Source: JBDREF01 sp043820045 (GTDB lineage: Bacteria > Planctomycetota > Phycisphaerae > Sedimentisphaerales > Anaerobacaceae). From it: a stretch of 23,351 nt of DNA. The notes under the pieces are model-generated. The model was given only the letters and a program-made list of their open reading frames with translations. It searched no databases and was not told the origin of the DNA. The stretch lies in assembly GCA_043820045.1 (NCBI GenBank), contig JBDREF010000357.1, positions 1-23,351 on the forward strand, in the 5' to 3' direction. Position 1 is the first letter of the stretch, and every line of letters starts with the position of its first letter. The translations under genes were made by a program, and so were the position numbers. Positions 7,534-15,541 of the stretch are shown here, in pieces.

Positions 7534-9978
7534 GTGTACAGAAAATTGTCACTTACGGTCGTCGTCGTGTTTACCTTGCTACCGAGTGGAATGATACGAG
7601 CGGCCGGGCTTGATATCACCGCACCGAGGGATACCGTCCAGGGTGTTCCGAACGATGGAGTAACTGACGGCAGTGGAAACTTCGGCTGGCCTGGTCATGA
7701 ACATCCCGCCTTAGCTATCGATGATGACACCTCGACGAAGTATCTGCATTTCAAAGGAGAAACCCAGTACACAGGCTTCCAGGTTACGCCATCAGCCGGT
7801 CAGACCATTGTGGTTGGGCTGACTTTCACTACGGCAAATGACGCGGTAGCGCGTGATCCGGTTGCATTTGAGTTCTATGGTTCTAATGTCAGCATAAATG
7901 GCCCGTACACGCTGATTGCAAGCGGCGATATAGTCGATTTCAGCCAGGCGACGCCGTGGCCGCGCTTCACAAAGAACGAAACGCCGGTTTTCTTTGATAA
8001 TGATGTAGCATACGACCACTATCAAGTTCTATTCACGGCGGTTCGAAATCCCGGAAGTGCGAATAGTATGCAGATATCCGAAGTTGAACTGATAGGGAAA
8101 TACCTAACCGCTGCGAACCCTGATCCGTTTGATGGTGCTGTGATTCGGGATACATGGGTAAATTTGAGCTGGTTGTCTGGAGACTCTGCCGGCTCGCACG
8201 ATGTGTACTTCGGCGAGAGCTTCGCAGAGGTTTACCGCAGCGCCGGCGACACGTTCCGGGGCAATCAGCACTCGAATGATTTCCTTGTGGGTCTGCCCGG
8301 ACATCCCTGTCCGGGCGGTCTCGTTCCCGGTACGACGTATTACTGGCGCGTAGATGAGTTCGACGGCGCCCTGACGCATAAAGGTGACGTCTGGAGTTTC
8401 ACTATCATGCCGGCGGATGCATCGGAGCGACCTTCAACTGTATCTACATTTCACTGTATAGGAGTTTACTGGAGCCCTCAGGATGGCGGTAGTAATAATG
8501 TCTGTCAGGTGCGCTATCGTTCTCATGGTTCAACCGCTTGGAAAGAGGCCCTGTCGCTATGGTATGATGACAGAGGAGTCGGCGGATATTCGCCGGGATA
8601 TCGCGGCAGTATCGTTAATCTGGATCCCGGAACGGTGTACGAGATCGAATTGGAATTGTCAAAGACCGGTACTGAGGAAGAGCTCATAGCTGAAACATGG
8701 AGTGAAGATTTTCCGATAACTAAGACTGTATATCTCCCTGCCGGAACGACTAATCAGCCTCTTGAGATAACCGAATCAGGCTCACCTGAGGGCTATATTC
8801 TCTATACGGCTCCAGCCGGTGGCGCGGCTATTGATGTTCGCCACAATCGGGATTACTGCATCACGGTTAACGCATCCTACATAATCATACGGGGATTAGA
8901 CCTGAAAGGAGCGGAAGAATATGGGATACGGCTTTATGACTGCCATGACGTGGTCATTGAGGGCTGTGACATATCGGACTTCAGCAGAATAGAAGACGAC
9001 GGCTGGGGTAATCGCGGTGCCGCGATATTCTCCCTTTCAACTAAGCTTGAGCGAATCATAGTTCAACGGAACAAAATGCATCATCCGTATTCTGATACGA
9101 ACAGTTGGAGTGAGTATCGCGATAAGTACGGCAGTTACCATCCGCGAGGCCCAAAACCAATAGGTTATGTTAACAGCGCCGGCAACCACGTAATCCGTTA
9201 CAATGAAATTTACTCAGACGGCGACCACTACTTCGAAGACTGTATTAGTTCCGGCAGTAACAATTTCCCCAACCGTGATTCGGATATTTACGGCAATTAT
9301 GTTGCGAACTGCTGGGATGACGGTATTGAAGCCGAAGGTGACGATTGTAATGTGCGCATCTGGGGTAATTTTATTGAGTGGACCTATGTGAAGATCGCGG
9401 TTGCCCCCACGAACGTGGGGCCGGTGTATATCTGGCGGAATGTAACGGGAGTTGCGCGCAAGGACGATATCCAGCCCTGGAACGATGTATCGCGCGGCGG
9501 GTTCCTGAAAACCAGCGACATCGGCGGCGGCGGCAAGATATATGTATTTCACAACACACTCCTGCAGCCCGAGCAGCCGCGGGGCGTGCAGTATCCGCTG
9601 GGCTGCGGCAGAGGATTCGGCCACGGCGGACCGATGCTCAATACGATGAGCCGCAATAACATTCTACACATTCATAATCCCGGGGCTCCAAGCATCAAGG
9701 ACCGCAACTATGACCCACTTGGCAACTACGACTATGATTTATACAACGGCTACATTGATGCCAGACCTGGCGCGGAGCGAAACGGAATCAATGGTGTTCC
9801 AATATATGACCTAAATAATGGTGATGGGGAATTCGCGCTTGATCCATTCAGTCCGGGGTATGACGCGGGCGAGGCAATTCCGAATTTCAATGACAATTAC
9901 AACGGCGCCGCGCCTGATATAGGCGCGTATGAAGCCGACAGCCCACCGATGGAGTTCGGTGTTGATGCATACAAATAA
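7534..9978 (+). CDS. large secreted right-handed beta-helix protein with discoidin- and FN3-like domains
   Basis: 814 codons starting at GTG with a near-perfect Shine-Dalgarno. Residues 1-24 are a signal peptide (VVVVFTLLPSG...RAA). About 25-190 resemble an F5/8 type C (discoidin-like) carbohydrate-binding fold. Residues ~193-290 form an FN3-like sandwich ending in TTYYWRVDEF and VWSFTI, a module frequent in planctomycete exported proteins. A second FN3-like segment (~295-395) follows. From ~400 there are parallel beta-helix coils (YIIIRGLDLKGAEEYGIRL, HDVVIEGCDI, NHVIRYNEI, SDIYGNYV), and the end carries PDIGAYE, usual for this fold. The helix suggests a polysaccharide lyase, hydrolase or adhesin; I cannot assign catalytic residues. 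Unlike the partial first gene, there is no dockerin tail. The gene converges on uxaC, which would suit a polyuronate substrate, but that is inference. Confidence 0.85.
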   Translation: MYRKLSLTVVVVFTLLPSGMIRAAGLDITAPRDTVQGVPNDGVTDGSGNFGWPGHEHPALAIDDDTSTKYLHFKGETQYTGFQVTPSAGQTIVVGLTFTTANDAVARDPVAFEFYGSNVSINGPYTLIASGDIVDFSQATPWPRFTKNETPVFFDNDVAYDHYQVLFTAVRNPGSANSMQISEVELIGKYLTAANPDPFDGAVIRDTWVNLSWLSGDSAGSHDVYFGESFAEVYRSAGDTFRGNQHSNDFLVGLPGHPCPGGLVPGTTYYWRVDEFDGALTHKGDVWSFTIMPADASERPSTVSTFHCIGVYWSPQDGGSNNVCQVRYRSHGSTAWKEALSLWYDDRGVGGYSPGYRGSIVNLDPGTVYEIELELSKTGTEEELIAETWSEDFPITKTVYLPAGTTNQPLEITESGSPEGYILYTAPAGGAAIDVRHNRDYCITVNASYIIIRGLDLKGAEEYGIRLYDCHDVVIEGCDISDFSRIEDDGWGNRGAAIFSLSTKLERIIVQRNKMHHPYSDTNSWSEYRDKYGSYHPRGPKPIGYVNSAGNHVIRYNEIYSDGDHYFEDCISSGSNNFPNRDSDIYGNYVANCWDDGIEAEGDDCNVRIWGNFIEWTYVKIAVAPTNVGPVYIWRNVTGVARKDDIQPWNDVSRGGFLKTSDIGGGGKIYVFHNTLLQPEQPRGVQYPLGCGRGFGHGGPMLNTMSRNNILHIHNPGAPSIKDRNYDPLGNYDYDLYNGYIDARPGAERNGINGVPIYDLNNGDGEFALDPFSPGYDAGEAIPNFNDNYNGAAPDIGAYEADSPPMEFGVDAYK

Positions 9979-10008
9979 GAGAATGTACGGCAGTGTCATT
10001 TTGCAGCC

Positions 10009-10021
10009 CTTCGAGTCGAAG
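10009..10021. other. small palindrome between convergent genes
   Basis: CTTCGAGTCGAAG is a perfect palindrome around one central base, lying between the stop codons of the beta-helix gene and uxaC. No T tract follows on either strand, so a terminator is not supported. Confidence 0.25.
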
Positions 10022-10081
10022 ATACTAATACCATGTGATTTTCAAATCCCGTAGTGTTCTCTCTGGCTCTTCTTATCGACC

Positions 10082-11494
10082 TTAATCCAGTTGCATAGGG
10101 AAATAGTTTTTGGCGTTGTTGAAGCAGATATCCTCTACCATTTTTCCGAGCAGATCCGAATCATTCGGCAGAAGCCCTGCATCGACGTCGCTGCCCAACA
10201 TGTTGCAGAGTATCCGGCGGAAGTATTCATGCCTCGGGTACGACAGGAAGCTGCGCGAGTCCGTTAGCATACCGACGAAACGGCTGAGCAGCCCCATGTT
10301 CGAGAGCACGTTCATTTGTTCTTCCATGCCGTCCTTCTGGTCGAGGAACCACCACGCCGAGCCGTACTGCATCTTGCCGGGCACGGAGCCGTCCTGGAAG
10401 TTGCCGACCATCGTCGCACATACGGCGTTGTCCCGCGGATTGAGGTTGTAGAGAATGGTCTTCGGCAGCTTATCGTTTACATCCAGCCTGTCCAGGAATC
10501 TCGAAAGCGGGGCGGCTACCGCCATATCGCCCATCGAGTCGCCGCCTATGTCTCGGCCGAGGGCCTTGAACAGGCGGGTGTTGTTGTTCCTCAGCGCGCC
10601 GAGATGAAGCTGCTGGACCCAACCAGCTTCGTGGTCCATCAGCGCTAATTCAAACATCATCGCCGATTTGAACTTGAGGCATTCGGAGGCATCGGGCTCT
10701 TTGCCCGACCTGATCGTGTTGAAGATGTTCTTGATTTCCTTTTCGGTGTAATCTTCGGCGTATGCGGTCTCCAACCCGTGGTCGGAAAGCCGGCAGCCGT
10801 TCTGATGGAAATAGTCATGTCGGTTGCGCAGCGCCTCGATATACGCATCAAAGTCGGGTATCTCCATGCTGCAAGCCTGTTCGAGCTTGTCGATGAAAGC
10901 GTTCAGGCTGACGATGTCCTCGACGGCCATGGCCTGGTCCGGCCGAAAAGCCGTATGGACCTTGATTTCGAAGCCATCCGCCCGGATTTTCTTGTGATGT
11001 TCGAGTGAATCGAGCGGCCCTTCGGTGGTGCAGACCAGCTTGACGTTCATCCTGCGCATTATGTTTCGGACGCTGAATTCCGGCGTCCTGAGCATTTCGC
11101 TGCACGAATCGTAGATTTTTTTGGCCGTATCGGGCCCCAGGAGCTTATCAGCAACTCCGAATGGGCTTTTCAGCTCCAGGTGCGTCCAGTGATAGAGCGG
11201 GTTTCGAAGGCAGCAGGGCACTGTTTGAGCCCATTTCTCGAACTTTTCGTAGTCGCCGGCGTTGCCTGTGATGTATTTTTCCGCTACGCCGTTTGCCCTC
11301 ATTGCACGCCATTTGTAGTGGTCGCCGTAGAGCCAGACCTGGGTCAGATTGTCGAAGCAGTGGTCGGTGGCGATAAGATCGGCAGGCAGATGGCAGTGGT
11401 AGTCGTAAATCGGCATCTTTTCTGCGTGTTCGTGGTAGAGAATCCTGGCTGTTTTGCCCTGGAGCAGAAAATCATCGGTAATGAATTGGCTCAT
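10082..11494 (-). CDS. uxaC: glucuronate isomerase (uronate isomerase)
   Basis: 470 codons, the same length as E. coli UxaC, and recognisable along its whole length. The enzyme interconverts D-glucuronate and D-fructuronate (or D-galacturonate and D-tagaturonate), the first step of cytoplasmic hexuronate catabolism. Visible signatures are the amidohydrolase-type metal motif IYDYHCHLP (H33, H35), GDHYKWRAMRANGV, NPLYHWTHLEL, GWVQQLHLGALRNNN, YNLNPRDN and LLSRFVGMLTDSRSFLSYPRHEYFRRILC. I choose the ATG at 11494, preceded by GTAGGA at short spacing; a GTG five codons upstream is the alternative. It follows the small membrane protein gene by 33 bp on the same strand and probably shares its promoter. 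No other Uxa/Uxu enzyme is in the window, so the next steps must be elsewhere or performed by the SDR or dehydrogenase genes near the far end. Confidence 0.97.
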   Translation of the reverse strand: MSQFITDDFLLQGKTARILYHEHAEKMPIYDYHCHLPADLIATDHCFDNLTQVWLYGDHYKWRAMRANGVAEKYITGNAGDYEKFEKWAQTVPCCLRNPLYHWTHLELKSPFGVADKLLGPDTAKKIYDSCSEMLRTPEFSVRNIMRRMNVKLVCTTEGPLDSLEHHKKIRADGFEIKVHTAFRPDQAMAVEDIVSLNAFIDKLEQACSMEIPDFDAYIEALRNRHDYFHQNGCRLSDHGLETAYAEDYTEKEIKNIFNTIRSGKEPDASECLKFKSAMMFELALMDHEAGWVQQLHLGALRNNNTRLFKALGRDIGGDSMGDMAVAAPLSRFLDRLDVNDKLPKTILYNLNPRDNAVCATMVGNFQDGSVPGKMQYGSAWWFLDQKDGMEEQMNVLSNMGLLSRFVGMLTDSRSFLSYPRHEYFRRILCNMLGSDVDAGLLPNDSDLLGKMVEDICFNNAKNYFPMQLD

Positions 11495-11527
11495 ATTTCC
11501 TACTTTCACCTGTGGTTTTTCGGTCGG

Positions 11528-11782
11528 CTACTCCGGTTTGCCCGGCCCGCCCTGTTCGTCCTGGTCGGGTTCTTCATCGCTGAATTTCTTGCGTGGCGGC
11601 GGCTTGTATGCAGCCATTTTCTGCGCCCAGTCGCTGATTTCGCTTTTGGTCTTCGTTAGTCGCTGTGATTCCTGCTTGGGCTGCTTTTTCTCTTCTTCAG
11701 TGACCTTGCGGATCCACATTGCGTAGGCGATCCATCCGATTGCCAGGACCGGTACGGCGATTATCATAAAAATCGTGTACAT
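11528..11782 (-). CDS. small single-span membrane protein
   Basis: 84 codons. One hydrophobic helix (about residues 3-23: IFMIIAVPVLAIGWIAYAMWI) is followed by a highly charged cytoplasmic tail (KVTEEEKKQPKQ..., PPPRKKFSDEE...). The positive residues after the helix predict an N-out/C-in orientation. There is a clear ribosome site (AAGGAAAG) before the ATG and a textbook promoter further upstream, so the gene is likely real despite its size. I do not recognise a family. It stands directly upstream of uxaC, so it may belong to the same message; whether it has any link to uronate use is unknown. Confidence 0.7.
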   Translation of the reverse strand: MYTIFMIIAVPVLAIGWIAYAMWIRKVTEEEKKQPKQESQRLTKTKSEISDWAQKMAAYKPPPRKKFSDEEPDQDEQGGPGKPE

Positions 11783-11845
11783 GGTATCTTTCCTTCATTC
11801 TTGCCGGAAATATCCCGTAAATAGCCGATTCGGCGTTGAAGTGGA

Positions 11846-11874
11846 ATAATACTCGAAACGCCGGATAAGGTCAA
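11846..11874 (-). promoter_or_regulatory. sigma70-type promoter of the small membrane protein-uxaC unit
   Basis: On the - strand, TTGACC (11869-11874) and TATTAT (11846-11851) match the consensus at five of six positions each and are separated by exactly 17 bp. The start codon is about 55 bases beyond the predicted transcription start. Confidence 0.75.
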
Positions 11875-11995
11875 CACTTTGCAGAAAAAGTCGGTTTTAG
11901 CCTATGCTGAAGCAGAAAAAATGCAACCTGGCCGATGAGGCCAAACCGGTGCGAACAAAAAAAAGTGAAAAAAATTGAAAAAATTCCATTTTTAC

Positions 11996-12028
11996 CATCA
12001 ACATTTGCCCTCTGAGAATCGCTTTAAA
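11996..12028 (+). promoter_or_regulatory. conserved 33-bp upstream element, copy 2
   Basis: Ungapped partner of 7318-7350, with 27 of 33 bases identical. It follows a strongly A/T-rich run (11957-11993) and precedes the small WYL-like gene by about 155 bp. Its presence before two unrelated genes argues for a promoter or shared leader rather than homology of the genes. Confidence 0.5.
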
Positions 12029-12120
12029 TATGCTTGGAAGGATATGAGCACAAAACCTGTTCGCGCGTGTCGTTGCCGTCGCAGGCATACGGCAATTTGT
12101 TTGTCCCAGGTGCGGAGAGC

Positions 12121-12159
12121 GCCGAGGGCGCGAGGAAAGGAATTTTTCGCGCCTTCGGC
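12121..12159 (+). promoter_or_regulatory. 13-bp hairpin in the leader of the small WYL-like gene
   Basis: GCCGAGGGCGCGA (12121-12133) pairs with TCGCGCCTTCGGC (12147-12159), giving 13 continuous pairs with one G-U. The loop is purine-rich and contains GGAAAGGA. The structure ends nine bases before the Shine-Dalgarno (12168-12174), so it could control translation or stability. It lacks an immediate U tract, so it is not an intrinsic terminator. Confidence 0.55.
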
Positions 12160-12182
12160 CGCCTGTTAAAGGAGTGTCTGCC

Positions 12183-12512
12183 ATGCATATTGCTCATGGT
12201 GTGTTCGCCGAAGGATTGGCGCAGAAAAAGAAGCTCAAATTGACCTTTTTCAGCAGAAAACTGTGTCAAAACGTGCTTACGGTATGCGCCCCATTACATT
12301 ACAGCGAAGGCAGAACCCAGGGAGACGGCCAAGACAGCTACTATTTCTGGGATTACGGGGCCAGGCGCGCCGGAAACAACCTCTTGGCCTTGTCGCCAAC
12401 GGAAATACTGAGCATGGAATTGACGAAAGAGGCCTTCGATATCAACGAATTCAGCAGCACCAGCCATGCAGGACGAGATTCGACGACAAACCCCGGCGCC
12501 CGGGACGGGTAG
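12183..12512 (+). CDS. small hypothetical protein, WYL/SH3-barrel-like
   Basis: 109 codons. The ATG at 12183 has AAAGGAG (12168-12174) at eight-base spacing, which is why I prefer it to the in-frame start at 12174. The pattern LKLTFFSRKLCQNVLTVCAPL, then DSYYFWDYGAR, then NNLLALSPTEILSMELTKEAFD alternates strands. It resembles the small beta-barrel of WYL domains (surface for nucleotides or nucleic acid) without a helix-turn-helix. This is a weak, memory-based comparison. The last ~20 residues are low in structure and run to within two bases of the convergent aminotransferase stop. The conserved element and the hairpin upstream support a genuine, regulated gene. I cannot give it a function. 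Confidence 0.55.
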   Translation: MHIAHGVFAEGLAQKKKLKLTFFSRKLCQNVLTVCAPLHYSEGRTQGDGQDSYYFWDYGARRAGNNLLALSPTEILSMELTKEAFDINEFSSTSHAGRDSTTNPGARDG

Positions 12513-12514
12513 AG

Positions 12515-13678
12515 TCAGGTCGCCAGAATCTGTTTCAGTCCTTTGACGAGACGGCCTATGCCTTCGGCGGCGGTGGCTTTCTGCAGGGCGCCGTAGGCGA
12601 CTCGCAGGTAGCATTTGTCTTCCATTCCGAAGGTCATACCGGGGATGACCGCGACTTTGTGCTCTTGAATCAATTGCCTGACAAGCTCCATCGGGTCCAG
12701 GTTTCTGTGCACTCGGAGTAGGAAATAGAACGCACCGTCGGCGCGAGGGACGGCAACCAAATCTTCGATGCCGTTCAGCTCATCCAGCAGAATCCGGCGG
12801 ATTTCGGCTGTCATTTGCAGTTTGTCACGGCAATATTCCCGGCCCGCCTCCATGGCGCCGACAGCAGCCCATTGCGAGATTACGGGCGGGCAGATCAGGA
12901 TCGTGTCCTGAATCTTCTTTATCGGCATGTACAATCGCTCCGGTATTACCATCCAGCCGATCCGCCAGCTCGCAAAGCCGTAGGCCTTGGAGAGGGAAAA
13001 CAGCGAAATCGTGTGCCCGCCGGCGCCGGCGATTGAACCGGGCGAGAAGTGTTTTGCGTCGTCGTACGTGAAGTATTCGTAAGCTTCGTCGCTGATGTGG
13101 TAGATGCCTTTGCTGCGGCAGATTTCGTTGACCCGCCGCAGGTCCGATTCACGATACACCGCGCCGGTCGGATTGTTGGGCGATATGGTTACAATAGCTC
13201 TTGTTCGGTCGGTAATGGCGGCTGCAATTGCCCCCGGCTGCAATTGATAATCGTCGTCGGTCGGCACGCATACGGCCTTGCAGTCGGTGATCGCCACCGC
13301 CATCTCGTGGTTGAAATAGTACGGCAGTTGGAGAATAATCTCGTCGCCCGGGTCCGTGATTGCGAGGACCGCGTTGACGAAGCCCATGTTGGCTCCGGCG
13401 GTCACGACGATTTTGCTGCCGTCCAGGCGGATGCTGTTCTCGCTATCGAGCTTTCGCTCGATTGCTTCCAGCAGTTCCGGAATACCCTGAACGAGCTTGT
13501 ATTTGTGGTTCTCCGGGTCGGCTGCGAACTTGCCGATAGCCTCAATTGCCTTCGGCGGCGGGCCGTAGTATGCAACCCCCTGGCCAAGCGAAATCGTACC
13601 GGGGTTGCTGCGAATCAACTCGCCGACTACGGGTATGATCGGCGATTGCACAGATTGCATCCGGCGACTGTCGTACAT
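12515..13678 (-). CDS. PLP-dependent class I/II aminotransferase
   Basis: 387 codons. The fold-type I aminotransferase signatures are complete: SPNNPTG (residues 166-172), SDEAYEYF (D197, Y200), SLSKAYGFASWRIGW with the Schiff-base lysine at K231 and R239 after it, and YLRVAYG near the C-terminus with the carboxylate-binding arginine. The closest style is the aspartate/aromatic aminotransferase subgroup I-gamma, but the amino-acid partner cannot be fixed. The ATG at 13678 has GGGGA upstream; the ATG at 13660 is the alternative. The gene begins 17 bp after the gnd stop on the same strand, so the two are probably one message, an unusual pairing of pentose-phosphate and amino-acid metabolism. 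The protein has no signal peptide and is cytoplasmic. Confidence 0.92.
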   Translation of the reverse strand: MYDSRRMQSVQSPIIPVVGELIRSNPGTISLGQGVAYYGPPPKAIEAIGKFAADPENHKYKLVQGIPELLEAIERKLDSENSIRLDGSKIVVTAGANMGFVNAVLAITDPGDEIILQLPYYFNHEMAVAITDCKAVCVPTDDDYQLQPGAIAAAITDRTRAIVTISPNNPTGAVYRESDLRRVNEICRSKGIYHISDEAYEYFTYDDAKHFSPGSIAGAGGHTISLFSLSKAYGFASWRIGWMVIPERLYMPIKKIQDTILICPPVISQWAAVGAMEAGREYCRDKLQMTAEIRRILLDELNGIEDLVAVPRADGAFYFLLRVHRNLDPMELVRQLIQEHKVAVIPGMTFGMEDKCYLRVAYGALQKATAAEGIGRLVKGLKQILAT

Positions 13679-13695
13679 CGATTCCGATCCCCGCG

Positions 13696-15147
13696 TCAGA
13701 CCGTGTAGGTCGAGGCTGCGGTGCTTCCGCCCCGTCCCGTCCAGTTCGTATGGAAGAATTCGCCTCGCGGCTTGTCAACCCGTTCGTACGTGTGGGCGCC
13801 GAAATAGTCCCGCTGGGCCTGCAACAGATTGGCCGGCAGACGCTCGTGGCGATACCCGTCGTAGAAGGACAAGGCGGCGCTGATAGTTGGAATCGGGATA
13901 CCCATCTTGACCGCGGTGGTAACGACGCGGCGCCAGGATATTTGGGCCTGCTTGACCGCCTTCTTGAAGAACGGGTCGAGCAGAAGGTTGGTCAGCCTGG
14001 GCTTCTTGTCGAAGGCTTCCTTGATCTTGCCCAGGAAGACCGAGCGGATGATGCAGCCGCCCCGCCACATGAGGGCGATTCCGCCGTAGTTTAAGTTCCA
14101 GTTATGCTCTGCGGCGGCGGCACGCATAAGCTGATAGCCCTGAGCGTAACTTATGATTTTCGAAGCATAGAGTGCTTGGCGCAGATCATCGATGAATTTC
14201 TGCTTATCGCCTCTGAACTTGGCCCTCGGGCCTTTGAGCGGCTTGGCGGCCTTGACTCGTTCTTCCTTCAGGGCCGACAGGCAGCGTGCGAAGACGGCTT
14301 CTCCGATGAGCGTCAGGGGCTGGCCGAGATTCAGCGCCTCGATTGCGGTCCATTTCCCCGTGCCTTTCTGCCCGGCGGTGTCGAGGATAAGGTCGATTAC
14401 CTCGTTGCCGTCGTCGTCCTTGTAGCCGAGAATGTCCCGGGTGATTTCTATCAGGTAGGAGTCAAGCTCGCCTTCGTTCCACTCGGCGAAGCAATCGTGC
14501 ATTTCCCGGTTGGTCATTCCGAGACCCTCTTTCATCATCTGGTAGGTCTCGCAGATCATCTGCATGTCGCCGTATTCGATGCCGTTGTGGACCATCTTGA
14601 CGAAGTGGCCGGCGCCGTTTTCGCCGACCCAGTCGCAGCAGGGCTCGCCGTCGTCGGTCTGAGCGGCTATTTTCTGGAAGATGGGCTTGACGTGCTGCCA
14701 TGCCGCCGGCGAGCCGCCCGGCATAATGGACGGGCCTCGCAGCGCGCCTTCTTCGCCACCGGAGACTCCGGTTCCGATATAGAGTTTGCCCTTGCTCTCG
14801 ACGTAGGCGGTGCGTCGAATAGTGTCCGGAAAATGCGAGTTGCCGCCGTCGATGATGATATCGCCGTCTTCAAGGTGGGGCAACAGCATGTCGATGAAGG
14901 CGTCAACCGCCGCGCCGGCCTTTACCATCAGCATCACCTTACGCGGTTTCTCAAGATTTCCGACAAATTCTTCAACAGTGTGGCAGCCGATGATGTTCTT
15001 GCCTTTTGCACGGCCGTTGATAAAGTCGTCCACCTTCGATACGGTGCGGTTGAAGCAGGCTACTGTAAAACCCTTGCTTTCCATGTTCAGAATGAGATTC
15101 TCACCCATTACTGCCAGGCCAACCAGGCCAATGCCGGCTTTTGCCAT
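13696..15147 (-). CDS. gnd: 6-phosphogluconate dehydrogenase, decarboxylating
   Basis: 483 codons, the usual length of the long-form enzyme. It oxidises 6-phosphogluconate to ribulose 5-phosphate and CO2 with NAD(P)+, in the cytoplasm. Visible landmarks are the N-terminal Rossmann motif GLVGLAVMGENL (7-18) followed by FNRT, where R34 is the residue type favouring NADP. The substrate motif IIDGGNSHFPDT is present, as is the catalytic segment GAGHFVKMVHNGIEYGDMQ with K184, H187, N188 and E191, equivalent to K183/E190 of E. coli. The C-terminus carries the long helical substrate domain. AAGGAGT lies eight bases before the ATG. It is the first gene of a two-gene unit with the aminotransferase and diverges from the deoxyribosyltransferase gene. 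Confidence 0.97.
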   Translation of the reverse strand: MAKAGIGLVGLAVMGENLILNMESKGFTVACFNRTVSKVDDFINGRAKGKNIIGCHTVEEFVGNLEKPRKVMLMVKAGAAVDAFIDMLLPHLEDGDIIIDGGNSHFPDTIRRTAYVESKGKLYIGTGVSGGEEGALRGPSIMPGGSPAAWQHVKPIFQKIAAQTDDGEPCCDWVGENGAGHFVKMVHNGIEYGDMQMICETYQMMKEGLGMTNREMHDCFAEWNEGELDSYLIEITRDILGYKDDDGNEVIDLILDTAGQKGTGKWTAIEALNLGQPLTLIGEAVFARCLSALKEERVKAAKPLKGPRAKFRGDKQKFIDDLRQALYASKIISYAQGYQLMRAAAAEHNWNLNYGGIALMWRGGCIIRSVFLGKIKEAFDKKPRLTNLLLDPFFKKAVKQAQISWRRVVTTAVKMGIPIPTISAALSFYDGYRHERLPANLLQAQRDYFGAHTYERVDKPRGEFFHTNWTGRGGSTAASTYTV

Positions 15148-15202
15148 GTCTTCTTACTCCTTGTTTCTTGCCAAATCCAAGTTATTGTCTGCCACTACTC
15201 TT

Positions 15203-15231
15203 AATCTAACTTAACGGCATTCTTGTTACAA
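15203..15231 (-). promoter_or_regulatory. possible promoter of gnd
   Basis: On the - strand, TTGTAA (15226-15231) and TAGATT (15203-15208) are separated by 17 bp. Each matches the sigma70 consensus at four of six positions. It lies about 55 bp before the gnd start. Confidence 0.35.
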
Positions 15232-15439
15232 TTATGGGGATTCTGACAGCTACTGCAACTAAATTTGCAGATGGATTGGTTGCTTGAGGTCTTTTTCACA
15301 ATTTTTTCTCTGAGCACATACAAACTTGCGACACGAGAGGCCATTTCCGGCGTTGTTTTTCGCTGGGGCGCACATGTTTCATCTTGTGTTCTCTCCTGAT
15401 ATGTACCGGGTTGCCAACCTAAATTCTCCAACACAGGGC

Positions 15440-15468
15440 TTGACTTGCCATATTGCTTCCTCTAAGAT
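15440..15468 (+). promoter_or_regulatory. promoter of the deoxyribosyltransferase-dNTPase unit
   Basis: TTGACT (15440-15445, five of six consensus bases) and TAAGAT (15463-15468, four of six) are spaced by exactly 17 bp. The predicted start near 15475 gives a leader of about 65 bases to the ATG at 15542. Confidence 0.6.
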
Positions 15469-15541
15469 ACTGTTCTCTATGGGATAAGCGTCTGGCTGAA
15501 TCTGTGCTTATTTGTGTGTACGTGCCTATAAAGGACATACG

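Larger units (their letters stand above)
15148..15541. other. intergenic region between divergent gnd and deoxyribosyltransferase genes
   Basis: About 390 bp without a supportable gene. It contains a fair sigma70-type promoter toward the deoxyribosyltransferase and a weaker candidate toward gnd. There is also a small hairpin CTGCAA/TTGCAG near 15256-15273. It is visibly AT-richer than gnd, and I see no repeat or mobile-element end in it. Confidence 0.5.

Noticed and set aside
14104..15204. A 366-codon open frame on the + strand
   Set aside because: It is the antisense shadow of gnd, which is identified beyond doubt on the other strand.
15253..15275. Possible inverted-repeat end of a mobile element upstream of the deoxyribosyltransferase gene
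   Set aside because: I looked for a partner to GGGGTCAGAC (17349-17358) at the left side of the cassette; GGGGATTCTGACAG near 15236-15249 is only loosely similar and does not form convincing matching ends.
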